From Alphaproteobacteria bacterium (lineage in GTDB: Bacteria > Pseudomonadota > Alphaproteobacteria > UBA828): a stretch of DNA of 23,575 nucleotides. This document shows positions 1-16,255 of the stretch, piece by piece; within the stretch, counting starts at the first letter, position 1; each line of letters begins with the position of its first letter. A program made the position numbers and the translations under genes. Location of the stretch: contig JAJDVB010000134.1 in assembly GCA_022826345.1 (NCBI GenBank), positions 1 through 23,575 on the forward strand, given 5' to 3'. The notes beneath the pieces were generated by a model. That model was not told where the DNA came from. It saw only the letters and a program-made list of their open reading frames with translations, and ran no database searches.

Positions 1-1128
<1,128 letters not shown>

Positions 1129-1162
1129 AGCGCGGCATCCCGCCGCGGCACACAGACGGAAT

Positions 1163-1238
1163 AGGAGTGTAGCTCAATTGGTAGAGCGCCGGTCTCCAAA
1201 ACCGGAGGTTGGGGGTTCGAGACCCTCCACTCCTGCCA
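1163..1238 (+). tRNA. trpT: tRNA-Trp (anticodon CCA)
   Basis: A 76-nt cloverleaf can be drawn by eye. The 7-bp acceptor stem pairs 1163-1169 (AGGAGTG) with 1228-1234 (CACTCCT). The D arm is GCTCAATTGGTAGAGC. The anticodon stem CCGGT/ACCGG encloses the loop CTCCAAA, with anticodon CCA at 1196-1198. The T arm carries GGTTCGAGACC. G1235 is the discriminator base and the CCA end (1236-1238) is encoded. It lies between tuf and secE, the classic position for tRNA-Trp in this operon. Confidence 0.97.
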
Positions 1239-1266
1239 CCCGCGCGGGTAGGGGCGCGTGCTGACC

Positions 1267-1464
1267 ATGGCTCGCACGCCGCCTCTCGAGTTTCTGCGCC
1301 AGGCACGCCAGGAGATCGGCAAGGTCACGTGGCCCACGCGCAAGGAGACCACCATCAGCACCATCATGGTGCTGATCATGGTGATCATCATGGCGGTCTT
1401 CTTCTTCTTGGTGGATCAGGTGCTCTCCATCGGGGTGCGGGCAATTCTGGGGCTCGGCGGATGA
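1267..1464 (+). CDS. secE: Preprotein translocase subunit SecE
   Basis: Small essential inner-membrane subunit that clamps SecY in the Sec translocon. The protein is 65 aa. It has an amphipathic N-terminal region with the family signature KVTWPTRKE, then one transmembrane helix (about residues 31-51) rich in Ile, Met, Val and Phe, and a short C-terminal tail. This is the short single-TM form usual in alphaproteobacteria, rather than the three-TM form of E. coli. I chose ATG 1267 because MARTPPLEFLRQARQEI matches the usual family start; GTG 1258 is a possible alternative three codons upstream. The stop overlaps the nusG start in an ATGA arrangement, suggesting translational coupling. Confidence 0.95.
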   Translation: MARTPPLEFLRQARQEIGKVTWPTRKETTISTIMVLIMVIIMAVFFFLVDQVLSIGVRAILGLGG

Positions 1465-2039
1465 CGGACATATCGGTGGCAGGCACGCACGTGGCGGACG
1501 ATCAGGGGCCGGCGCGGCGCTGGTACATCGTCCACGTCTATTCGGGCTTCGAGAAGAAGGTGGCGCAGTCGATCCGCGAGCAGGCCAGGCAACAGGGCCT
1601 CGATCACCTGATCGCCGACGTCATGGTGCCCTCTGAAGAGGTCGTCGAGATGCGGCGCGGCGCCAAGGTCAAGTCGGAGCGCAAGTTCTTCCCCGGCTAC
1701 GTGCTGGCGCACATCAGCATGACCGACGAGACCTGGCACCTGATCAACAACACGCCGAAGGTGACCGGATTCCTCGGCAGCGGCGGCAAGCCGGTGCCGA
1801 TCAGCGACGACGAGGCGGACCGCGTGCTGAAGCAGGTCAAGGAAGGTGTCGAGCGGCCGAAGCCCTCGGTCATCTTCGAGATCGGTGAGACCGTGCGGGT
1901 CTGCGACGGCCCCTTCACCTCGTTCAGCGGACTGGTGGAGGAGATCGACGAGGAGCGGGCGCGCCTCAAGGTCGCGGTATCGATTTTCGGCCGGGCGACG
2001 CCGGTCGAGCTGGAATACGCGCAGGTCGAGAAGGCCTGA
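1461..2039 (+). CDS. nusG: Transcription termination/antitermination protein NusG
   Basis: Processivity factor that bridges RNA polymerase to Rho or the ribosome. The protein is 192 aa. The NGN domain starts at about residue 20 (RWYIVHVYSGFEKKV) and includes the KFFPGYVL segment. It is followed by a linker and a C-terminal KOW domain (VRVCDGPF..FSGLVEEID). The ATG at 1461 overlaps the secE stop by four bases. The residues before the NGN domain form a polar extension, so the exact start is slightly less sure than the identity. The gene is followed by rplK after 18 nt, the standard order. Confidence 0.97.
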   Translation: MTDISVAGTHVADDQGPARRWYIVHVYSGFEKKVAQSIREQARQQGLDHLIADVMVPSEEVVEMRRGAKVKSERKFFPGYVLAHISMTDETWHLINNTPKVTGFLGSGGKPVPISDDEADRVLKQVKEGVERPKPSVIFEIGETVRVCDGPFTSFSGLVEEIDEERARLKVAVSIFGRATPVELEYAQVEKA

Positions 2040-2057
2040 GGGTAGGGCGGGAGCAAC

Positions 2058-2489
2058 ATGGCCAAGAGAGTCACGGGGACGATCAAGCTGCAGGTGCCGG
2101 CGGGGCAAGCCAACCCGTCGCCGCCGATCGGCCCGGCGCTGGGTCAGGCAGGGCTCAACATCATGGAGTTCTGCAAGACCTTCAACGCGCAGACCCAGAA
2201 CCTCGAGCAGGGGATGCCGATCCCGACCGTGATCTCGGTCTATCACGACCGGACCTTCTCGTTCGTGACCAAGAGCCCGCCGGCCAGCTTCTTCCTCAAG
2301 AAGGCGGCGGGCATCGAGAAGGGCTCCGAGACGGTCGGCCGGATTGACCCGGTGGGCCAGGTGACGCGGGCGCAGGTGCGCGAGATCGCGGAAAAGAAGA
2401 TGGCGGATCTCAACGCCGACGACATGGACGCTGCCTGCCGCATCATCGAAGGCTCGGCGCGCTCCATCGGCATCCAGGTGGTGGGTTAG
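2058..2489 (+). CDS. rplK: 50S ribosomal protein L11
   Basis: Protein of the GTPase-associated centre on 23S rRNA, where it participates in factor binding and the RelA stringent response. The protein is 143 aa, the family norm. The N-terminal domain carries the proline-rich segment ([19 protein letters not shown]) that contacts thiostrepton-type antibiotics. The C-terminal RNA-binding domain ends in [10 protein letters not shown]. The ATG at 2058 begins [12 protein letters not shown], a standard start. The stop lies only five bases before rplA, consistent with the L11 operon in which L1 regulates both genes. Confidence 0.98.
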   Translation: MAKRVTGTIKLQVPAGQANPSPPIGPALGQAGLNIMEFCKTFNAQTQNLEQGMPIPTVISVYHDRTFSFVTKSPPASFFLKKAAGIEKGSETVGRIDPVGQVTRAQVREIAEKKMADLNADDMDAACRIIEGSARSIGIQVVG

Positions 2490-2494
2490 CGACG

Positions 2495-3205
2495 ATGGCA
2501 AAGATCGGAAAGAGGCTGCGGCAGGCCAAGGAGCTGGTCGACCGCGAGAGGACTTATGCGCTCGGGGAGGCGGTCTCGCTGGTGAAGCAGGGGGCGCAGG
2601 CGAAGTTCGACGAGACCGTCGAAATGAGCGTCGGCCTCGGCGTCGACCCGCGCCATGCGGACCAGATGGTGCGGGGCGTCGTGGCGCTGCCTCACGGCAC
2701 CGGCAAGTCGGTGCGCGTCGCGGTCTTCGCCAAGGGCGACAAGGCCGACGCCGCGCGCGAGGCGGGCGCCGACGTGGTCGGCGACGACGACCTCGCGGCC
2801 GAGGTCCAAGGCGGCAAGATCGAATTCGACCGCTGCATCGCGACACCGGACATGATGCCGGTGGTCGGCAAGCTCGGCCGCATTCTGGGCCCGCGCGGGC
2901 TCATGCCCAATCCGAAGCTCGGCACGGTGACGCCCGATGTGGTCGAGGCCGTGCAGGCGGCCAAGGGCGGTCAGGTCGAGTTCCGGGTGGAGAAGGCCGG
3001 CATCGTCCACGCCGGCATCGGCAAGGCGAGCTTCGAGGAGAAGGCGCTGGCCGAGAATGCACGGGCGCTGGTGGACGCGCTCAACCGTGCGAAGCCGAGC
3101 GGCGCCAAGGGCACCTACATGAAGCGGGCGGCGCTCAGCTCCTCACAAGGACCGGGCGTGAAGCTCGATGTCGCCGCCCTGCAGGCGGAGATAGCGGCAT
3201 CGTGA
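2495..3205 (+). CDS. rplA: 50S ribosomal protein L1
   Basis: Primary 23S rRNA-binding protein of the L1 stalk. In proteobacteria it is also the translational repressor of the L11-L1 mRNA. The protein is 236 aa, close to the usual ~230. It includes the signature [21 protein letters not shown] and the C-terminal [18 protein letters not shown] stretch. The ATG at 2495 starts [11 protein letters not shown], typical for the family. A structured ~60-nt gap separates it from rplJ. Confidence 0.98.
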   Translation: MAKIGKRLRQAKELVDRERTYALGEAVSLVKQGAQAKFDETVEMSVGLGVDPRHADQMVRGVVALPHGTGKSVRVAVFAKGDKADAAREAGADVVGDDDLAAEVQGGKIEFDRCIATPDMMPVVGKLGRILGPRGLMPNPKLGTVTPDVVEAVQAAKGGQVEFRVEKAGIVHAGIGKASFEEKALAENARALVDALNRAKPSGAKGTYMKRAALSSSQGPGVKLDVAALQAEIAAS

Positions 3206-3210
3206 CGGGC

Positions 3211-3246
3211 GGCGTGAGCGGCGCGCGTCTGCGCCTCGCGCTCGCC
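3211..3246 (+). promoter_or_regulatory. Stem-loop in the rplJ leader
   Basis: In the 60-nt gap between rplA and rplJ, 3211-3220 (GGCGTGAGCG) pairs with 3239-3246 (CGCTCGCC) with a 2-nt bulge, forming an 8-bp GC-rich stem around a long loop. In other bacteria L10, or the L10-L12 complex, binds the rplJ leader to repress its own translation, so this is a candidate target. The role is inferred from position and fold only; GC-rich sequence makes chance stems likely. Confidence 0.3.
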
Positions 3247-3265
3247 GGATAAGCCGGAGGAAGTT

Positions 3266-3808
3266 GTGGAACGGCTCAAGAAGGAAGAGATCGTCGAAGC
3301 CCTGCGCGGCATCTTCGAGAGCACGAATCTCGTCGTCGTCACGCAGTTCAGCGGGCTCTCGGTGGCGGAGGCCTCCGACTTGCGCCGCCAGATGCGGGCG
3401 GCCGGCGCCACCTTCCGGGTCACCAAGAACCGGCTCGCGAAGCGCGCGGTCGAAGGCACAACATTTGCCCCGCTCACAGACCTCTTCACGGGCGCCAGCG
3501 CGATCGCCTATTCGGACGATCCGGTGGCCGCGGCGAAGGTCGCGGTGGCCTACGCCAAGGAGAACGACAAGCTGATCATCGTGGGCGGCGCCCTCGGCGA
3601 CGCCGCGCTCGATAAGGGCGATGTCCGCTCGCTCGCCGAGCTGCCCTCGCTCGATACGTTACGCGCCCAGCTGATCGGCGTGCTGAACGCGCCGGCGACC
3701 AAGATCGCCGCCGTGCTGAGCGCGCCGGCAGGACAGCTCGCGCGCGTCCTCAACGCCTATTCGGAACAAGGAGACACCGCTAGAAAAAGCGAACCATCCG
3801 GCGACTAA
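3266..3808 (+). CDS. rplJ: 50S ribosomal protein L10
   Basis: Base of the ribosomal stalk that anchors L7/L12 dimers. The protein is 180 aa (usual 165-180). The N-terminal RNA-binding domain begins MERLKKEEIVEALRGIF, followed by VVVTQFSGLSVAEASDLR and FRVTKNRLAKRAV, all family hallmarks. The C-terminal helix that docks L12 includes AGQLARVLNAYSEQ. The start is GTG at 3266, preceded by GGAGG at 3256-3260, and it gives exactly the usual L10 N-terminus. The gene lies immediately before rplL. Confidence 0.97.
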   Translation: MERLKKEEIVEALRGIFESTNLVVVTQFSGLSVAEASDLRRQMRAAGATFRVTKNRLAKRAVEGTTFAPLTDLFTGASAIAYSDDPVAAAKVAVAYAKENDKLIIVGGALGDAALDKGDVRSLAELPSLDTLRAQLIGVLNAPATKIAAVLSAPAGQLARVLNAYSEQGDTARKSEPSGD

Positions 3809-3856
3809 TCGCCAACGCACACCAAGAAAAGCCCAAGCCCCCAGGAGACCAACGAC

Positions 3857-4234
3857 ATGGCTGATCTGGCCAAAATTGCAGACGAGCTTTCGACCCTGAC
3901 GGTGATCGAGGCCTCCGAGCTGAGCAAGATGCTCGAAGAGAGGTGGGGGGTCTCCGCGGCCGCCCCCGTTGCCGTCGCCGCCGCCCCCGGTGCCGCACCG
4001 GCGGCCGAGGAGGCCGAAGAGCAGACCGAATTTACCGTGGTGCTTACCTCCTTCGGCGAGAAGAAGATCAACGTGATCAAGGAGGTCCGCGCGATCACCA
4101 GCCTCGGCCTGAAGGAGGCCAAGGCGCTGGTCGAGGGCGTACCGAACGCGGTCAAGGAAGACGTGTCGAAGGACGACGCGGCAAAGATAAAGGAGCAGCT
4201 CGAAGCTGCAGGCGCGACCGTCGAGGTCAAGTAG
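3857..4234 (+). CDS. rplL: 50S ribosomal protein L7/L12
   Basis: Stalk protein that recruits and stimulates translational GTPases and is present in several copies per ribosome. The protein is 125 aa. The N-terminal dimerisation helices cover about residues 1-33. An Ala/Pro-rich flexible hinge covers about 34-55. The globular C-terminal domain contains [20 protein letters not shown] and [13 protein letters not shown], ending in ATVEVK. The start ATG 3857 follows the sequence CAGGAG (3841-3846). A 193-nt GC-rich gap follows before rpoB. Confidence 0.98.
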   Translation: MADLAKIADELSTLTVIEASELSKMLEERWGVSAAAPVAVAAAPGAAPAAEEAEEQTEFTVVLTSFGEKKINVIKEVRAITSLGLKEAKALVEGVPNAVKEDVSKDDAAKIKEQLEAAGATVEVK

Positions 4235-4260
4235 AGACGATTGGCTATCGCCGGCGCACG

Positions 4261-4338
4261 CCCGGCTACGTGCCGGGTAGCACCGGCCCCGCCGCCGCGG
4301 CGCGGGCGGGCACGGTCACGCGCGGCCATTGCCGCGCG
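4261..4338 (+). promoter_or_regulatory. Two perfect hairpins in the rplL-rpoB intergenic region
   Basis: The 193-nt gap (4235-4427) contains CCCGGC/GCCGGG at 4261-4277 (6-bp stem, 5-nt loop). It also contains CGCGCGGC/GCCGCGCG at 4319-4338 (8-bp perfect stem, CATT loop). Neither is followed by a T-run, so they are not classical intrinsic terminators. In E. coli the equivalent gap holds a partial terminator and an RNA-processing site that set the ratio of stalk protein to polymerase. A similar attenuation or processing role is inferred here. Confidence 0.4.
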
Positions 4339-4427
4339 GCGTGTGCCGCCGCACCGCACGTAAAGACTAACCCACGGCCCGCAGCGGCGCTTGAGCCGCG
4401 GCCGAGGCCGAGAGTCCGAGGGGTATC

Positions 4428-13040
<8,613 letters not shown>

Positions 13041-13067
13041 GCACGCGGGCGCGTAAGCGCGCGCGCC

Positions 13068-13496
13068 ATGACTGCGCGGGTGCGCTGCCTCCTCGCTGCG
13101 GCAGCTCTCGCGGGCCTCGCACTTGCCGGCGCGCCCACGCTCGGGGCCAACGCAGCGACCTGCCCATCCGGCACCGAGCTGTTCGCCGAATACAGGCTCT
13201 TCTTCGGGCGCAGCCAGGGCGAGGGCGGGGTGGTGAGCGAGGAGGCTTGGCGCGCCTTCCTCGCCGAGGAGGTGACGCCCCGCTTTCCGGACGGTCTCAC
13301 CGTGCTCGATGCTGCGGGGCAATGGCGCGAAGGCACCGGCGTGATCGTGCGGGAGCGCACCAAGCTCTTGCTCGTCCTCGCTCCGCCGGGCGAGGACGCC
13401 ATGCGGCGCACGGATGAGATCGCAGACGCGTACAAGCGCGCTTTCGGCCAATCGAGCGTGCTCCGGGTGGTGACCGAGGCCTGCGTCTCGTTCTAA
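13068..13496 (+). CDS. Secreted DUF3574-type protein of unknown function
   Basis: The protein is 142 aa with an N-terminal signal peptide: basic MTARVR, an Ala/Leu-rich hydrophobic core, and likely cleavage after GANA (about residue 29). The mature part matches my memory of the DUF3574 family: a LFAEYRLFFGRSQ start, an EAWRAFLAEEVTPRFPDGLTVLDAAGQW-like middle (given here as landmarks) and a conserved KLLLVLAP strand. No catalytic motif is recognised, and the family has no established function that I know of. Two Cys (residue 32 and near the C-terminus) could form a disulfide. The gene starts 27 nt after rpoC and may share its transcript. No clear Shine-Dalgarno sequence is visible. Confidence 0.75.
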   Translation: MTARVRCLLAAAALAGLALAGAPTLGANAATCPSGTELFAEYRLFFGRSQGEGGVVSEEAWRAFLAEEVTPRFPDGLTVLDAAGQWREGTGVIVRERTKLLLVLAPPGEDAMRRTDEIADAYKRAFGQSSVLRVVTEACVSF

Positions 13497-13582
13497 CCGA
13501 GCCGGCAAGCGGCGGCCGTCACCTCATCGTCGGTGAGATGTCTCCTTAAATCTTCGGGCTCAAGCCTAAGTAGCTGCCGCGG

Positions 13583-14251
13583 CTATTCTTCTGCGTCCCC
13601 GATGGGCGCCTCGATACGTGCCCGGATGCCGCGCAACAGACCGTCGATGCCTTTGCGGTTGATGACCGAACTGAACTCGACCCGGTGGGTGAGCAGCATG
13701 CTGATGCCTTCGACGTAGAGGTCCACGACCTTGTGGTTCCCGTCCCTCGTGCGGACGCGGAAATCGAGCTCCACGGGATCTGCGCCGGAGGGCCGGGCAA
13801 CCCGCGCGCGCACGATCGTGTCGCCGCTCTCGTCGGCAATGGCGGAGCGCACGGTGAACTGCTCGCCGCCGTAGGAATAAGAATCGAACCGGCTCGCGTA
13901 CACGCGCGCGAGGAAGTCGAGAAAGATCGCCGAGAACTCCGCGCGCTGCTCATCGGTTGCTGACTTCCAATGCTTCCCCATCACGAAGCGGGTGACGAGC
14001 GGGACGTCGAAGCCCCGGACCATCACGTCACGGAATGCGGCTTCGCGCTCCGCAAACGTGCTGTTGTCCTTGTTCCCGAGGATGGCCACGACGTCGTCGC
14101 CGACACCCTGGACGAACGCGATCGCCGGGTCGTCTGATGCAGTCGCTCGCTGGATTCCGACCGCAACCACGAGGGCAACAATCAAGGCGCCGGCCATCAG
14201 GGCGCGTCGAGACAGGCGACTGAGTGTCTTCAGGTCCGACGTCGTCAGCAT
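13583..14251 (-). CDS. MlaC/HpnM-family periplasmic lipid carrier (Ttg2D-like)
   Basis: The protein is 222 aa if started at ATG 14251; a longer start at 14308 is possible but places 19 extra residues before a plausible N-terminus. An N-terminal hydrophobic segment (ALMAGALIVALVVAVGI) acts as a signal anchor or signal peptide ending near RATAS. The mature region follows the MlaC fold. It has FVMGKHWKSATDEQRAEFSA, then YSYGGEQF, then a strand pair ending KVVDLYVEGISML and a C-terminal EFSSVI..KGIDGLL. MlaC proteins ferry phospholipids across the periplasm, and HpnM, a member of the same family, accompanies hopanoid genes. No mlaE/F/D/B genes are visible nearby. It lies downstream of the Rieske gene on the same strand, after a 230-nt gap. 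Confidence 0.85.
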   Translation of the reverse strand: MLTTSDLKTLSRLSRRALMAGALIVALVVAVGIQRATASDDPAIAFVQGVGDDVVAILGNKDNSTFAEREAAFRDVMVRGFDVPLVTRFVMGKHWKSATDEQRAEFSAIFLDFLARVYASRFDSYSYGGEQFTVRSAIADESGDTIVRARVARPSGADPVELDFRVRTRDGNHKVVDLYVEGISMLLTHRVEFSSVINRKGIDGLLRGIRARIEAPIGDAEE

Positions 14252-14481
14252 CACTGGCGTCCAATCCCGATGAACGAGTGGCGAGTGCCGAAGCCTCGTA
14301 GATATCACAAAAGCGATCTCAAGCAGGACTCGACTGCATCCGGCAAGGTAATAAGGATTACTGCTGTCCAGCGAAGACGCGACAGACCTCTCCGGCCGGT
14401 CGGCGTTCTCGCGTTAATTCTAGTTTCTGCACTGTCAGCCGAGCATTTTGGATCGACAAATCTGGTTGGTTTGGACTGCAG

Positions 14482-15567
14482 TTAATTGCGGTCAAGTTCG
14501 TCGTCGGGTGGATAGAACTGTCGGCAATAGCGCCGATATCTGCCGATGGGCCCGTCGGAGCGACACAAACGGGGATGAGGCCGGTAGCTCTTTCGGCTCC
14601 AAATCTCGACATCTTGGAGAACATCCTGCTCCTGCGCAGAAATCAGAATCTTGTTCATGATTTTGGTGCGCAGCTTCACAGGTAAGAATCCGAGGCCGGA
14701 GATTAGTCGCCTGGGCTTTCGTATTTCCCGGGCCTGTGCAGCCAGAACCAGATCGATCAACGTGCCGTCGATCGGCGTCGCTAAAACCCACAGGCGAGTG
14801 ACCATGCCGATGGTGCGCTCGTGGATGTCGACGAACGAGTAACCCAATCCATGGACGTAGGTGGTGGCCGAAACGTCGTAAACCGAGTCGGCGACTCCGG
14901 CGATGCGCCGACGACGCTTGAAGTCGAAACGACTCACGAGGCACGAGCCGTCCACCGTCGCCGTTCCGACGGCTTTCAAGTTGTCGTAGCCGTGCACATA
15001 GCGCAAGTGGGCAAGATCAACCGAGTTTTCCGTCGTTTCCTGAGGATGTCCGGGAAATCGGAGAGTTCGGATTTCCAGGTTGCTCCACTCGCCTTCATCC
15101 GACGGTTCTTCGGGAAGGTCCCATTGCGGCAGGCGTCCGTCGATACCCCACCACGCGAAGATGAGGCCGAGAATTTCCCGCGTGTGGAAGACGTTCAGCC
15201 TTGCGGATTTGGGCGGCTCGGCAAAAGGCGTTGCAACACAGGTGCCGGCGACATCGTAGGCGAAGCCGTGAAAGGGACAGACCAGATGGCCGTCGCGCAC
15301 GCGTCCGCCCGCTTCAGGGCCCAAGGAGGAGCCCAGGTGAGGACACACCGACTCGGCAACGCAAATGGACCCCTCATCGTCGCACCAAACGACAATATCC
15401 CTTCCGAGCCACTGCTTCTGGATCAACTTGCTCTTCAGAATCGAGGGGCGATCGGTGACGAAATACCACCCCTCGGGAAACGGGTGGAGAGAAAGAACGT
15501 CGCGGCCCACGTCGAAAAGGTCTTCCACGTTTTGTGGAGTCTTCTGTCTAGGCAGAGGCTGCTGCAT
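14482..15567 (-). CDS. Rieske [2Fe-2S] non-heme iron oxygenase, KshA/DAF-36-like
   Basis: Predicted oxygenase component that uses electrons from a separate reductase to hydroxylate or desaturate a hydrophobic substrate. Numbered from TTG 15582, the Rieske motif is C80-P-H82 and C102-P-F-H105. The mononuclear iron site is N186, D189, H192 and H197 in ENSVDLAHLRYVHGY. The C-terminal DGPIGRYRRYCRQFYP pattern resembles sterol and ketosteroid Rieske oxygenases (KshA, DAF-36/Neverland, bacterial SdmA). I prefer ATG 15567 (361 aa) over TTG 15582 (366 aa); neither has a good ribosome-binding site. No ferredoxin or reductase gene is in the window. The substrate is unknown, and the steroid-like assignment is by motif memory. 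Confidence 0.85.
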   Translation of the reverse strand: MQQPLPRQKTPQNVEDLFDVGRDVLSLHPFPEGWYFVTDRPSILKSKLIQKQWLGRDIVVWCDDEGSICVAESVCPHLGSSLGPEAGGRVRDGHLVCPFHGFAYDVAGTCVATPFAEPPKSARLNVFHTREILGLIFAWWGIDGRLPQWDLPEEPSDEGEWSNLEIRTLRFPGHPQETTENSVDLAHLRYVHGYDNLKAVGTATVDGSCLVSRFDFKRRRRIAGVADSVYDVSATTYVHGLGYSFVDIHERTIGMVTRLWVLATPIDGTLIDLVLAAQAREIRKPRRLISGLGFLPVKLRTKIMNKILISAQEQDVLQDVEIWSRKSYRPHPRLCRSDGPIGRYRRYCRQFYPPDDELDRN

Positions 15568-15671
15568 GGCAAAGTCAGTCAATCAAGAGCGCACGGCGCG
15601 TTAGGCTCTCGGAAGCATAATGCCCCCATCCGCGTCGCGCCCAATCATCGTGAGTGCACAGCACGCTATTA

Positions 15672-15700
15672 TTGACAGCGAGCGTCTCGCTCGGTCCATA
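15672..15700 (+). promoter_or_regulatory. Promoter-like element with palindrome in its spacer
   Basis: TTGACA at 15672-15677 is a perfect -35 consensus. It is followed by a 17-nt spacer and TCCATA at 15695-15700, a weak -10. The spacer contains a perfect 6-3-6 inverted repeat, CGAGCG/CGCTCG at 15679-15693, a position where a bound repressor would block polymerase. It lies 556 nt before the RND gene, so a long leader or another target is needed. Confidence 0.35.
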
Positions 15701-16047
15701 CCATAAACCATTGCGCTTTCAAATCACCTCGTATGCGGTCCGAGAACCCGTGGCACCCAAGGGTCTTAGATGAATCGCTAGATGGACGGCGCGTCGGAGG
15801 TGGAGACTCATGCAACGCTGCAACGAGCATGGCGGAAATCCGTTCAACTAAATGAAATATGACGTGTACATTCCGCGTATCAATCTTTTGCAGGCGGTCG
15901 CTGAATTCGGAACACGACGCGAGCCAAGATGCTGAATGATTTCGAATCGCTCCATTTGCGCTCGGATCGCGCGCGGACAACAGCCGAAGCACTTATTCTC
16001 GAAACCCTTCAACGACACTGCTCACGTATCGAAAACACAACATTAGG

Positions 16048-16064
16048 CGAATCTAATTGATTCG
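16048..16064. promoter_or_regulatory. Perfect inverted repeat, possible operator
   Basis: CGAATC at 16048-16053 and GATTCG at 16059-16064 form a perfect 6-5-6 palindrome around TAATT. It lies ~190 nt upstream of the RND transporter start in an AT-rich stretch. The size and symmetry fit a dimeric regulator site, but no regulator gene is in the window and no promoter was clearly seen beside it. Confidence 0.3.
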
Positions 16065-16255
16065 GACATGGCAGCGCGCAACCTTGACAGCGGCTCTCAT
16101 GCCAGCGTATTCGGGAGGGGGCTTCGATATCTACGAGGCAAATGGTGCACTAGCGGCAAGCGCCTGCGCTCACGCATTCTGGCACCCGCCGCTCGGTCTC
16201 CTCGAACGCCTCGGGACCAGAGCCCGAACCAAGCCGCTCGCGACAGCAGGCTGAT

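Larger units (their letters stand above)
15568..16255. other. Divergent intergenic region without a recognisable gene
   Basis: This ~690-nt stretch separates the divergent Rieske and RND genes and is visibly more AT-rich than its flanks. Short ORFs exist on both strands, for example 15669-15992 on the minus strand and 16057-16254 on the plus strand. None has a recognisable domain or a convincing ribosome-binding site. It contains a promoter-like sequence at 15672-15700 and an inverted repeat at 16048-16064. Confidence 0.6.

Noticed and set aside
13497..13582. Possible terminator between DUF3574 and the MlaC-like gene
   Set aside because: Only a 5-bp stem (TCACC/GGTGA) with an 8-nt loop and no T-run; too weak to call.
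14821..15675. 284-codon plus-strand open frame opposite the Rieske gene
   Set aside because: The minus strand encodes an intact Rieske oxygenase with all metal ligands; the plus-strand translation has no recognisable motif.
15669..15992. 107-codon minus-strand frame in the divergent gap
   Set aside because: It has no recognisable domain and no ribosome-binding site, and it overlaps the promoter-like element. It is left as unsupported.
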